From positions 310,001-374,000 of the forward strand of contig NZ_JAAFZC010000002.1 of assembly GCF_010614805.1 (NCBI RefSeq): DNA of 64,000 nucleotides, read 5' to 3'. This DNA comes from Pseudooceanicola aestuarii. Its GTDB lineage: Bacteria > Pseudomonadota > Alphaproteobacteria > Rhodobacterales > Rhodobacteraceae. The position numbers and the translations under genes were made by a program. The notes beneath the pieces were generated by a model. That model saw nothing but the letters and a program-made list of their open reading frames with translations. It did not search any database and was not told the origin of the DNA. Positions 55,615-64,000 of the stretch are shown in pieces (positions within the stretch are counted from its first letter, which is position 1; every line of letters starts with the position of its first letter).

Positions 55615-58086
55615 CTATCCGTATAAAAGCCCCCTCTCCGGATCATATGACAAGCCCTCGCAGATACGCCCGCCTGCGTCGACAGGACACAAGACAAACC
55701 GATCCCGTTGCCATTCGGGCCAATGCCGTTTCACCTCGGCAATCTCGCGTGCAGTCTGATCCGGCAGGGTCAGTGACCTCAACTTATGTGCCGCTGCACT
55801 GACTTCGGATCGCTGGCGCTCCTCCACCGTCCACGCCGCCCCGGCCAGCGGGACGATCCCCGCCTCCGACACACGCGCAAGGATCAGGACACGTTGCTCG
55901 ACCCCCAGACGTGTCGGAAAATCCGCATCATCGGAAAACCCCTTGATCTCTCGATATGGCTTGCCCAAGGGCACAAGGTTCTGCCGCGCGAGGGACGTCT
56001 CTGCGTACCCCTTTGCCTTGCGTTCGTCCTCGGCTTTTTGCAGGGCCTCGGGCACCGGGTCGTTCGAAAGGCTGTTCTCGATCAAGTCGCGCAGGCCCTG
56101 CGGCGCGTCGATCCGGCGGGCCGCAAAAATCGCCCTTGCAGACCGCCATTGCGACGCCACGGGATAGGTAAAGGCGCCCCGGTCCAGAACCTTTCGCAAC
56201 CACCTGTCATCTTCGACTTTGTCAGGGTCCGGGGATACGACGTGCAAGGCCGGGCAAGACACTGGCCGCAGGGATCTCGGCCGCCGATCCATGTGCCGCC
56301 ACAGCCGTCCTGCCCGCTGCACCAGCGCAGGCACCGGCGCCAGGTCCGACACCATCACATCGAAATCCAGATCCAGAGAGCTTTCCACCACCTGCGTTGC
56401 CACCAGGACGCGCCCCGGTCGGTCAGGCCGCTCTTTTCCGAAAGCCTGCAAGACGGACTTTTCGTGCCGCAGCCTGTCACACAAGGCAAACCGGGCGTGC
56501 AACAGGTCGGCCTTGATCCCGCGGATTTTCAGAGCATCGACGGCCGAAATGGCATCATCCACCGCGTTGCGCACCCAGAGGACGGCCGCCCTTTCGCCGA
56601 TCGCGTCCTCGATGACGGTCAGTGCCGCGTCCGTATCAGGCAGGCGATGAACCGCGACGGGACCACGTTTTCTTTCCTTGTCGTTCTTCCCATCACCGTC
56701 CCGTGGCAGGCGCGACGACCTTGAATGCCCTGCGATCGTCAGCGCCGGGTAATCCGTGCTCACCGGTGCCTCGCATCCAAAAGCTTCACATAGGCGGCGC
56801 CGCTGGTCGACAGGCAAGGTCGCCGTCATCAGGATAGCAGATCCCCCCATGCGGCGATGCAGGCTCAACAGCCGGCAGACCTCCTCGATCATGTAGGGAT
56901 CTCCCATTTCGTGGACCTCGTCCACGATCAGGATCTTTTGCGACAACGCGTAATGGCGCAGCATCGCATGCCGGACGGGCAAAGCTGACAAAAGGGCCTG
57001 ATCCACGGTGCCCACGCCCACGGTCGCCAGCAAGGCCCGCCGCCGGTCATCGGCCAACCACTCCGTGCAATCAGGCATGTTGGGCGACACCGGTGCCCGG
57101 ACCAGATCGCGAAACCGTTGAGAAAGCCCGGCCCGTCCATGCGCCAAAGAAAGGCTCGGCGGGGCCTCGAACAGCCTCGCCACAAGGTCCGCAACCCGGT
57201 CGAACATCGCGTTTGCCGTGGCCATGGTCGGCAGGGCAAAGAATACCCCCTGCCCTTTGCCCTCTTGCATCAAACGTTGCGTGAGGATCAGTGCAGCTTC
57301 GGTTTTGCCTGATCCGGTTTCATCTTCGATCAGTGCCAGTACAGGGCCTTCGTGCAATTCCACCCTCTGAGTTGCCTTCTGCATCGGCCGAAGGCTCCAA
57401 CCCGATGGAATGATCGATTCCTGCGACGGCGCCGGCCAGATCAAGCCTGCCTTTTCGACAGCACCGGACGCCTTCTCGCGCGCCTGCTCCAGGTAAAGGA
57501 CCGCCTCCGGGCCCGGTTCGACCGCGGGAAAGAAATCTGGGTTTGACCCAATCCAATCTGCAACCGCGATCAGTCCTGGCATCCACCACGTCTGCGCAGG
57601 AATCTGATCATACGGCAGATCGAAGCGCGCTTCGGGCCAAAGCCCTTTGAGAATCCCGATCGCGTCCGAGGCATCCCGTGACGCCTCCTGGCCGGCAGCC
57701 GCCATCATCCTGGTGAATTCTTCCTGAACCGGCGGCCTGCCGTGATGCCCGGCGATAGCCGCATAGATTTCCAGCCGATCAAAGCGGTCCTCGACCAATG
57801 GTCCAAGCTGAGCATCGAATTCCCGAAGCCAGGCCTCAGTCACTTCCCAGTGCTTTCCCGCAGATTGAGGTGCCCCGGTTCGGATCATTTTGCGAAAGCT
57901 GTCGCTGATCTTGCCCAGATCATGCAGGGCTGCACACACAGCGTAAAAATCCCGCAGCGGCGCGGGAAGGGCAAGCGGCAACAAAAGTCTTTCGGCCACT
58001 GCGCCAACATCGATCATGTGGTACAGCGCAGGGTGTTCAACGTGATCTTCAGTGGCCGATTTTCCAGGCCAGTCACTTACAATCAT
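55615..58086 (-). CDS. cas3: CRISPR helicase-nuclease Cas3 (type I-E)
   Basis: An 823-residue Cas3. HD nuclease at the N-terminus (HPALYHMID near 20, CAALHDLGK near 55), SF2 helicase with Walker A ETGSGKTEAAL near 255, DEVHEMGD near 385, TATLP, and the second lobe with ATQVVESSLDLDFD and QRAGRLWRH. It degrades the target DNA after Cascade binding. ATG 58086 was preferred to 58161 because it begins the family sequence and has GAGG before it. Confidence 0.93.
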   Translation of the reverse strand: MIVSDWPGKSATEDHVEHPALYHMIDVGAVAERLLLPLALPAPLRDFYAVCAALHDLGKISDSFRKMIRTGAPQSAGKHWEVTEAWLREFDAQLGPLVEDRFDRLEIYAAIAGHHGRPPVQEEFTRMMAAAGQEASRDASDAIGILKGLWPEARFDLPYDQIPAQTWWMPGLIAVADWIGSNPDFFPAVEPGPEAVLYLEQAREKASGAVEKAGLIWPAPSQESIIPSGWSLRPMQKATQRVELHEGPVLALIEDETGSGKTEAALILTQRLMQEGKGQGVFFALPTMATANAMFDRVADLVARLFEAPPSLSLAHGRAGLSQRFRDLVRAPVSPNMPDCTEWLADDRRRALLATVGVGTVDQALLSALPVRHAMLRHYALSQKILIVDEVHEMGDPYMIEEVCRLLSLHRRMGGSAILMTATLPVDQRRRLCEAFGCEAPVSTDYPALTIAGHSRSSRLPRDGDGKNDKERKRGPVAVHRLPDTDAALTVIEDAIGERAAVLWVRNAVDDAISAVDALKIRGIKADLLHARFALCDRLRHEKSVLQAFGKERPDRPGRVLVATQVVESSLDLDFDVMVSDLAPVPALVQRAGRLWRHMDRRPRSLRPVSCPALHVVSPDPDKVEDDRWLRKVLDRGAFTYPVASQWRSARAIFAARRIDAPQGLRDLIENSLSNDPVPEALQKAEDERKAKGYAETSLARQNLVPLGKPYREIKGFSDDADFPTRLGVEQRVLILARVSEAGIVPLAGAAWTVEERQRSEVSAAAHKLRSLTLPDQTAREIAEVKRHWPEWQRDRFVLCPVDAGGRICEGLSYDPERGLLYG

Positions 58087-58157
58087 TGAAACCTCAATTC
58101 GAAAATTGAATATACCAAAGCCATAAGGATCGGTTCCACCGGTCGCAATCGACGTTT
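58087..58157 (-). promoter_or_regulatory. Probable cas3 promoter region with palindrome
   Basis: On the minus strand TATATT (58109-58114) is a good -10 box. Just downstream is TCAATT-TTCG-AATTGA (58094-58109), a six-base inverted repeat next to the ribosome site GAGG. The palindrome sits where a repressor could block cas transcription or translation. I cannot find a convincing -35 box. Confidence 0.45.
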
Positions 58158-58319
58158 TCATCGCGACTCAGAAAGGCTGTCGATCAGTATTGAAAGCCGC
58201 GCATCTACGCCATTGCAGGTCCGCACGAGGAAATTGTCAAGATCCGGAGGAAAATTCAGATGAAACTGATCTTCCCCCGCAATCAAGGCCGATTTAATCT
58301 GGAATCGTCCGGTTGGTTT
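58158..58319 (-). pseudogene. C-terminal fragment of an unknown gene
   Basis: About 50 residues: IKSALIAGEDQFHLNF, PPDLDNFLVRTCNGVDARLS and ILIDSLSESR before the stop. The composition looks coding, but the N-terminus is cut off by the IS3-family relic. Gene identity not recognised. It points into the cas operon, so it may be a former upstream operon member. Confidence 0.5.
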
Positions 58320-58602
58320 GCAGTGTTGAGCGGCAGCGTGGAAACCGCATGAGTCTCCAGCGCTGGCGCGGTGGTTTTCATCAGGAACTCCGTTGGTGAC
58401 AGGTACCCGAGCGCCGAATGCGGGCGCTTGGTGTTGAAGCAATTTCGCCCTCGACCGATTTCGTCTCGGGCATGGAGCAGGGATCAGAACAAGTGAAGGT
58501 TCAAACATCCGCCCCGGAACTTTCCGCAAAGGCGTTCTGCACGGGCTTGCACGGCTCGATGAACCGCAGACGCACGCCGGTCCGCTCGGACCAATCGAAC
58601 AT
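58320..58602 (-). pseudogene. IS3-family transposase relic
   Basis: Two pieces on the minus strand: WSERTGVRLRFIEPCKPVQNAF (58501-58602) and FNTKRPHSALGYLSPTEFLM running to about 58320. They are the two ends of the rve integrase core of an IS3-type OrfB; the part between them, with the last catalytic Glu (ESFNG..), is deleted or altered. Confidence 0.75.
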
Positions 58603-58908
58603 GGCTTCGCCGCCGCCGTTGCCGCGCTCTTCGCCAATCCGAACATCGGCCGCGACGCGGTCTACATCGCCGACGGCGGCGCGCCCGTGCTGGTGCGTGC
58701 CGTCGCCCGTCGCGCCGACGCCGTCACCGACTTCGGCGATGCCCGGCTCTGGTCCGAGACCACCCGGATCGACCTGCGCGTGGCCGAGGTAGCGAACCCG
58801 CGCCCCGGCGACCGCATCGAGATCGACGGCGACGCCTTCCTCATTCAGGGCGAGCCCGTCCGCGACCGCGAGCAGCTGGTCTGGATCGTGGAGCTGAGGC
58901 CCGCGTGA
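58603..58908 (+). pseudogene. Phage head-tail joining protein, N-truncated
   Basis: Reads FAAAVAALFANPNIGRDAV from the IS junction, then GGAPVLVRAVARRADAVTDF, ETTRIDLRVAEVANPRPGD and WIVELRPA at the stop. This is the pattern of the small head-tail connector in Rhodobacterales gene-transfer-agent-like and siphoviral prophages. About 10 residues or fewer of the N-terminus are missing; a GTG at 58687 is the first internal start. It overlaps the next gene by four bases. Confidence 0.65.
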
Positions 58909-59534
58909 AACTGAAGCTCGACATCGATCCCGACATCGTCGCGATGATGGCGGCGGAGGTGGCGGCGGGCGAACGTGCGGTCACGGCTGCCATGCGCGAG
59001 GCCGGCACCGGGCAGAAGACCGCCTGGCGATTGCAGATCACCGGCGCGGGGCTCGGGCCTCGGCTCGCCAACTCGATCCGCAGCCAGAACTTCCCGAGGT
59101 CGGGCGAAAGCCTGGACGCGGCAGCATTGGTCCGGTCGAAGGCACCGGTCATCGTGGGCGCGCACGACACGGGGCCGCTCATCCGCTCAAAGAACGGATT
59201 CTGGCTGGCGATCCCGCTGCCTGCGGCAGGCTACTCTCTGCGAGGCGGCAGGATCACGCCCGGCGAATGGGAACGGCGACGCGGGCTGCGCCTCCGCTTC
59301 GTCTATCGCCGTACAGGGCCGAGCCTGCTGGTCGCGGAAGGGCGGTTGAACACGAAGGGTCAGGCGGTGGTGTCGCGCTCGAACACCGGGCGCGGCAAGG
59401 TCACCGCGCCGATCTTCCCGCTGGTGCCGCAGGTCAAGCTGCCGAAGCGGCTGGACCTCGCGCGGGACGCGGAGCGGGCGCTGGACGGCGTGCCGGGGCT
59501 GATCGTGGCGAACTGGGTGGAGGAGCGTTTCTGA
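58905..59534 (+). CDS. DUF6441 phage structural protein
   Basis: A 209-residue protein with GTG start overlapping the upstream stop (GTGA). KLDIDPDIVAMMAAEVAAGE, GLGPRLANSIRSQ and FWLAIPLP are typical of the DUF6441 proteins that follow head-tail connectors in alphaproteobacterial prophages; presumably a tail-completion or connector protein. It appears intact, but the surrounding phage genes are gone, so it is likely a relic. Confidence 0.7.
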   Translation: MKLKLDIDPDIVAMMAAEVAAGERAVTAAMREAGTGQKTAWRLQITGAGLGPRLANSIRSQNFPRSGESLDAAALVRSKAPVIVGAHDTGPLIRSKNGFWLAIPLPAAGYSLRGGRITPGEWERRRGLRLRFVYRRTGPSLLVAEGRLNTKGQAVVSRSNTGRGKVTAPIFPLVPQVKLPKRLDLARDAERALDGVPGLIVANWVEERF

Positions 59535-59556
59535 TCTGGGGACAACGGAGAAATGC

Positions 59557-60009
59557 ATGACGACCCACGATCCGATCCCCGCGCGCTTGGCCGCACTCAA
59601 AACCACATCGACGCCAGACCTGAAGGCGCAATGGCGCGAGTTGTTCGACAGTGAGCCGCCGCCGTTCAATCGTCGTTACCTTGAAAGCCGCCTCGCGTAC
59701 CGCATTCAGGAATTGGCCTATGGCGGCCTGAAGCCGGAGACCGTGAAAAGGCTGGAGGCCCTTGGAGAACAGTTGGACGGCGGTGACCGGAAAAAGAGCC
59801 GTGTCCGCGCCGACCAAATGCCCATCGTCGGCACGCGGCTGATCCGTGAATGGCAGGGCGTCGAACACGTTGTCACCGTCACTGCCGACGGATTCGAATG
59901 GCAAGGCCGCCTCTACAAATCGCTCTCCGCCACCGCCCGCGCCATTACCGGAACGCGCTGGAATGGATGGGTGTTCTTTGGCCTGAAAAACCACCGGAGG
60001 CGCGCATGA
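59557..60009 (+). CDS. DUF2924 domain protein
   Basis: A 150-residue protein: LKAQWRELFDSEPPPFNRRY, LAYRIQELAYGGL, IVGTRLIREWQGVEH and FEWQGRLYKSLSATARAIT are the family pattern. DUF2924 genes commonly precede serine recombinase genes in alphaproteobacterial mobile elements, as here (overlap ATGA with the next gene). A DNA-binding accessory role is likely by context. Confidence 0.8.
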   Translation: MTTHDPIPARLAALKTTSTPDLKAQWRELFDSEPPPFNRRYLESRLAYRIQELAYGGLKPETVKRLEALGEQLDGGDRKKSRVRADQMPIVGTRLIREWQGVEHVVTVTADGFEWQGRLYKSLSATARAITGTRWNGWVFFGLKNHRRRA

Positions 60010-60446
60010 CCAAACCGATTGTCCGGAAACTGCGCTGCGCGATCTACACGCGCAAATCCTCTGAAGAAGGACTTGAGCAGGAATTCAACAGCCTGCATGC
60101 GCAACGTGAGGCCTGCGAAGCTTACATCGCCAGTCAGCGGTCTGAGGGGTGGGCGCTGGTCCGCGATCAATATGACGACGGCGGTGTTTCCGGCGGCACT
60201 CTCGAACGCCCCGGCCTGCAACAGTTGATGGCCGACATCGAGGACGGACTGGTCGATGTGGTCGTGGTCTACAAGATCGACCGTCTCAGTCGCTCGCTCG
60301 CTGACTTCGCCAAACTGGTCGACGTCTTCGACCGCAATGACGTGACCTTCGTATCGATAACACAGAGCTTCAACACGACCACGTCCATGGGGCGGCTGAC
60401 ACTGAACATCCTGCTCAGCTTCGCCCAGTTCGAACGCGAGGTGTAA
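60006..60446 (+). pseudogene. Serine recombinase, N-terminal fragment
   Basis: 146 residues: CAIYTRKSSEEGLEQEFNSL has the nucleophile Ser of the resolvase domain; VVVYKIDRLSRSLADF and LNILLSFAQFEREV complete this domain, where the stop follows. Large serine recombinases continue for about 350 more residues with Recombinase and zinc-ribbon domains, so it is truncated. Probably the integration enzyme of the lost element. Confidence 0.8.
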
Positions 60447-60666
60447 GCGGGATATTCGATCCGGGTTCCTTCTCATCAACGCCACTGGAATCGAAGTGTT
60501 TAGCCAGGCGCTTCGTAAAGTCACAGTATTTCAATCACTTAAAGAAAATTCACCAAATCGGCGCAGTCATGAGGTCCGGAGAATATCGGCTGCGAGAGAC
60601 CGCTTTCGGCCCTCCTGGCATCCATGCCGGTGCTGAGCTCCTCCCGCATAACCCTCGAAAACAACG

Positions 60667-60689
60667 AAAAAATCCGGCCGCAGCCGGAT
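60667..60689 (-). terminator. Terminator of the tRNA-Ser gene
   Basis: On the minus strand ATCCGGC (60683-60689) pairs with GCCGGAT (60672-60678), four-base loop, followed by TTTTT. Twenty-seven bases after the tRNA 3' end. The interval 60447-60666 to the left shows no gene. Confidence 0.8.
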
Positions 60690-60715
60690 CGGGAGAACAC
60701 TTTCGCGGGGGCAAG

Positions 60716-60805
60716 TGGCGGACAGTGAGGGATTCGAACCCTCGAGACGGTCTCCCGCCTACACACTTTCCAGGCGTGCGCCTTCGACCACTCGGCCAAC
60801 TGTCC
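60716..60805 (-). tRNA. tRNA-Ser (GGA)
   Basis: A 90-base type II tRNA with encoded CCA. Acceptor GGACAGT/ACTGTCC, anticodon loop CTGGAAA with GGA, a long variable arm (GGGAGACCGTCTC region) and T-arm GAGGGTTCGAATCCCTC. The truncated recombinase and prophage relics end 270 bases beyond its 3' end. Confidence 0.95.
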
Positions 60806-60902
60806 GTGACGGTGTCTTTAGCCAATGCAGCACAGGATGTTCAAGGGCTTCTGACATATTTTCGCGGCTTTTCCGCATCCTGCCGCAGCGTGACCCGCAG
60901 GT

Positions 60903-61616
60903 TCAGGCCAGGCGGATGTAAACGCGGCGGTTTCTGGCGCCTTTCTTCTCGATCTTGCCCAGTTCGATGGGGCCGATCTCTCCGGTGCGGGCGACATGGG
61001 TGCCGCCGCAGGGTTGCAGATCCACCTGTTCGGTCCCCTGCCCGATCCGTACCAGCCGAATCCGGCCCGACCCGCGCGGGGGCGAGACGGACATGGTCTT
61101 CACGAGCCCAGGGTTGGCGTCCAACTCTGCGTCGGTAATCCAGCTTTCAGTGACGTCCAGATCCCGCGCGATCAGCGCGTTCAGCGCCGCCTCGATCGCG
61201 GACTTGTCCTCCGGCGCGTCGGGCATGTCGAAATCCAGCCGCGACTTTTCCGCCCCGATGGATCCGCCGGAGACCGGCAGCGGGATCACCACCGACAACA
61301 GATGCAGCGCGGTGTGCATGCGCATATGGGCGTGGCGCAGATCCCAGTCCAGATGCTGGGACACCTGCGCCCCCTGCTCCGGCAAGGCCGCCCCCGGAGC
61401 GGGGATCAGCACGATCGCGCCGTCCTCGCCCTTGCGGGTGTCGGCAACGGCCATATCGCCGCCGTCCCACAGCAGTCGCCCACGATCGCCGGGCTGGCCG
61501 CCGCCATGGGGGTAGAACAGCGCGCGATCCAGGATGACACCCTGCTCCGTTACCTGGGCCACCTGCCCCATCGTCTCTTGCAGGTAGGCATCCTCGCGAT
61601 AGAGCGGCGTGGTCAT
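60903..61616 (-). CDS. Alanyl-tRNA editing protein (AlaX type)
   Basis: A 237-residue free-standing editing domain related to AlaRS/ThrRS. Zinc ligands: HxxxH in MRMHTALHLLS and Cys/His in QPCGGTHVARTGEIG. It removes serine or glycine wrongly attached to tRNA-Ala. FYPHGGGQPGDRG matches the N-terminal domain. The start overlaps the MscS stop by four bases. Confidence 0.9.
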   Translation of the reverse strand: MTTPLYREDAYLQETMGQVAQVTEQGVILDRALFYPHGGGQPGDRGRLLWDGGDMAVADTRKGEDGAIVLIPAPGAALPEQGAQVSQHLDWDLRHAHMRMHTALHLLSVVIPLPVSGGSIGAEKSRLDFDMPDAPEDKSAIEAALNALIARDLDVTESWITDAELDANPGLVKTMSVSPPRGSGRIRLVRIGQGTEQVDLQPCGGTHVARTGEIGPIELGKIEKKGARNRRVYIRLA

Positions 61617-64000
61617 GTCTCGTCCTTTCCGGTTGGGTCCGCGGGGCCAGCGGCAGCCGCCCCGGCGGATCCGCCCGGCAGGGACACGGCTTCCACCCTG
61701 GGGGCGGCAGGATGCAGCGCCTCGGGATTGCGCAGCCAGATGTCGCGTTGAGCGAAGGGGATCTCGATCCCTTCCCTGGCGAACCGTTCCGCGATCTGGT
61801 GGTTCATCTCCGTCTGCACGACCAGCATCTGGGTGATGTCGCGCAGGATGGCACGGATCTCGAAGTCCAGCGAATCCCCGCCGAACCCCTTGAAATAGAC
61901 ATAGGGCGGCGGGTTCAGAAGAACGATGGGCTGGGCCTCGGCGATCTCTTGCAGGATCGCCTCGACCCGGCGGGTATCGGTGCCATAGGCCACGCCGACG
62001 GGCACGATCAGCCGGCCCACCATGTTGCCCCGGGTCCAGTTCGTCACCGTGCCGGATACCAGGTCCGCATTGGGCACGATCACGTCAGTGCGGTCAAAGG
62101 TCTCGATCCGGGTGGATCGCACGGAGATGTCGCGGACAAAGCCCATGTTGCCGCCGACCTCGATCCAGTCACCTTCGGAAATCGGACGTTCGATCAGCAG
62201 AATGATCCCCGACACGAAATTGGACACGATGGTCTGAAGACCGAAACCGATCCCGACGGACAGCGCACCGGCGACAATGGCCAGCGACGACAGGTCGATC
62301 CCCGCCGTGGTGATCGCGATCAGGGCCGCCAGAAAGATCCCCACGTAGCCGGTGCCCGACACCACCGCGTTCTGCCCGCCCAGGTCCAGCCCGGTCTTGG
62401 GCAGGACCGTGCTTTTCAGGGCGCCTTGCAACATCTTGGTGATGATGTAGCCAATCGCGAAAACGATGATGAACAGGAAGAAATCGGTGGGCGAAATCGT
62501 GGTGTCGCCGATGGTGAACCCGGTGCGCACCTGGGTCCAGATCTCGGTCAGATCGGTGCTGCGCGCGCCCCAGATCAACGCGAAGATCGGCACCGAGGCC
62601 AGCGCCATGCCAAAGCCGAGCAGCACCGGCAGAAGCGCCTCGTTCACGCCTTGGCGGTTGCGGGTGACCAGCACGTAGAGCTCGTTGATCACCCGTTGCA
62701 GGATGACCAGCAGCGCGATCAGCTGAAGCGAGAAGATGGTGGAGAACCCGATCTGCTGCCCGGCCTTGAAATAGCCGATGGCGGCCAGTGTCGGGGCCAG
62801 CACCGCCAGCACCGACATCGCCCGACCCAACAGCATCAGCACCCGCAGGCGAAAGCTCTGCTCCTCCTCGTCGGCCTGTTCGGACCGGGTGTGCAGTACC
62901 AGCAGCCGCGACAGGCGCATGATCATCAGCCCGGCCACCACCAGCAGCGGAAAATAGACGATGTTCTGGGTGCCCGGCGACCAGCCGGCCGCGCCCGACG
63001 CGGTGTCGATCAGAACCGCCAGGAAGACCACTACCCCCAGGGCCGAGGCAAACACCCGCCCCTCACGGCGGCGCGCGCGGTCCAGCCCGGAGGTCAATTC
63101 CGAGGTCTCTCCCATGCCGAAGATGCGTCCGCCCAGCCAGCGGGAGACGAACAGCACGAACCCGGCCTCCGGCAATGCGGCGATCAACGCGTCGCCCACC
63201 GTGCCGGTCAACCCGAGGTTGGAGACCGCCGCGCTCAGCGCGATCAAACCGCCCACCGGGATCACGATCTGCCCCAGCGACATGACAAAGCCCAGCAGCC
63301 AGCGTTCGGCGGTGCGGCGGCGTTCCTCCACCCCCTCGCCCATGCGTTCGATCCAGCCACGCCCGCGCAGCACCATCAGCAGCGCCACAACCAGCAGCAA
63401 AAGCGTGGTCGGCAGGTTGCCCAGCACCTCGTCCCGGCGCTGAGGATCGGACCAGGAGGCGCGGGTTTCCTCCGCCAGCTCCAGCAGGAAATCCGACAAT
63501 TCGGTCACGGCGCCGGGCCAGTTGGCGGGATTCAGCGGCGAGGGCCCGATCTCCATCAGCTCATCCGCCTGGCGTTCGCGCAGCAGGGCGTCGATCACCC
63601 GGATCTGCGCATCGGCCACGCTATAGGCGACATCGGCCTGGAGCACCGGCGCACGCAGTTCGGCCAGCCGGGCCTCCAGTGTCTCGCGCTGTTCGGCGAC
63701 GGCGGGCGGCTCTTCCCCCTCGTCGGGTTTGGGGCCAAGCGCGTCGATCTGCGCCAGCACCGTCTCGATCGCACCGGCATTGACGCTCCGCGCGGCGGTG
63801 AACCGTTCCCGCGCGCTGGCCAGTTGCGCACGCAGAGTCTCCAGCGCATCATCGGAGGCGCGGTTGGCCCCGATCACGTCTTCGGCGCGGGTGGTCAGGG
63901 TTTCCCAGTCGCTCACCTCCTGCTGGGTCAGGGCGGCGCCGGTGGCGCGGGTCTGCGCCATGCCACTGGCCGGAGCCAGCAGGACAGCGCAGAGCAACAG
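61613..64000 (-). CDS. MscS-family mechanosensitive channel with large N-terminal region (partial)
   Basis: At least 794 residues; the true start is beyond the window, because the frame reads in without a convincing start and signal sequence (LLCAVLLAPASG...AQT) at the edge. The N-terminal periplasmic part is coiled-coil/helical with a DUF3772-like region, followed by about ten membrane helices. The pore helix and beta domain are clear: LSVGIGFGLQTIVSNFVSG, ILLIERPISEGDWIEVGG, VRSTRIETFDRTDVIVPN. The ending GSAGAAAAGPADPTGKDET is flexible. Protects against osmotic shock. Confidence 0.9.
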   Translation of the reverse strand: MLLCAVLLAPASGMAQTRATGAALTQQEVSDWETLTTRAEDVIGANRASDDALETLRAQLASARERFTAARSVNAGAIETVLAQIDALGPKPDEGEEPPAVAEQRETLEARLAELRAPVLQADVAYSVADAQIRVIDALLRERQADELMEIGPSPLNPANWPGAVTELSDFLLELAEETRASWSDPQRRDEVLGNLPTTLLLLVVALLMVLRGRGWIERMGEGVEERRRTAERWLLGFVMSLGQIVIPVGGLIALSAAVSNLGLTGTVGDALIAALPEAGFVLFVSRWLGGRIFGMGETSELTSGLDRARRREGRVFASALGVVVFLAVLIDTASGAAGWSPGTQNIVYFPLLVVAGLMIMRLSRLLVLHTRSEQADEEEQSFRLRVLMLLGRAMSVLAVLAPTLAAIGYFKAGQQIGFSTIFSLQLIALLVILQRVINELYVLVTRNRQGVNEALLPVLLGFGMALASVPIFALIWGARSTDLTEIWTQVRTGFTIGDTTISPTDFFLFIIVFAIGYIITKMLQGALKSTVLPKTGLDLGGQNAVVSGTGYVGIFLAALIAITTAGIDLSSLAIVAGALSVGIGFGLQTIVSNFVSGIILLIERPISEGDWIEVGGNMGFVRDISVRSTRIETFDRTDVIVPNADLVSGTVTNWTRGNMVGRLIVPVGVAYGTDTRRVEAILQEIAEAQPIVLLNPPPYVYFKGFGGDSLDFEIRAILRDITQMLVVQTEMNHQIAERFAREGIEIPFAQRDIWLRNPEALHPAAPRVEAVSLPGGSAGAAAAGPADPTGKDET

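Overview
The window looks like a chromosome segment of a GC-rich alphaproteobacterium of the Rhodobacterales (Roseobacter/Paracoccus relatives). The evidence is the F1-ATPase zeta inhibitor (DUF1476), a stand-alone homocysteine methyltransferase next to a separate corrinoid protein, a PA0069-type radical SAM protein, purS/purC and purN/purM in Rhodobacterales style, and strongly GC-biased third codon positions. No rRNA is present; three tRNA genes are.

Layout. 0.1-13.7 kb is ordinary host backbone: purS-purC, the zeta inhibitor, bmt, a radical SAM gene, a corrinoid protein operon (small membrane protein, DUF1638, Cys-rich protein), sufE, a lipoprotein, rnd, purN-purM, a CAU-anticodon tRNA, an EnvZ-like histidine kinase, an MBL-fold hydrolase and tRNA-Asn. 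13.8-42.17 kb is a genomic island of about 28.4 kb integrated at the 3' end of tRNA-Asn, bounded by a 22-bp direct repeat of the tRNA end. It carries an integrase, a degenerate recombinase paralogue, a DUF3987 protein, small unknown genes, a translationally coupled excisionase/recombinase cassette, a four-gene DISARM-like operon (helicase-DUF1998 fusion, SNF2 helicase, Eco57I-type methylase, HNH nuclease) and a complete type III CBASS (CdnC, HORMA, TRIP13-like ATPase, NucC). Just outside the right repeat lies a truncated paralogue of the integrase with the same upstream GTGCAC repeats, so a second, decayed element seems to have used the same tRNA.

43-48.4 kb holds IS debris, a frameshifted VKOR/SPW pseudogene and a ynjF-ynjB-ynjC-ynjD-like locus. 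48.5-58.1 kb is a complete type I-E CRISPR-Cas locus on the minus strand: cas3, cse1, cse2, cas7e, cas5e, cas6e, cas1, cas2, leader and an array of 22 repeats. 58.2-60.5 kb is debris (truncated gene, IS3-family relic, prophage head-tail genes, truncated serine recombinase) ending near tRNA-Ser. 60.9-64 kb returns to backbone: an AlaX-type editing protein and an MscS-family channel that runs off the window.

Working together: three defence systems of different logic lie within about 33 kb. The DISARM-like operon would mark and restrict DNA, CBASS would kill the infected cell through NucC, and CRISPR I-E gives adaptive interference. The first two are physically part of a mobile island. The DISARM-like operon is the best candidate for something not well described, because it fuses the helicase and DUF1998 parts and ends in an HNH nuclease instead of a phospholipase-D-type protein.
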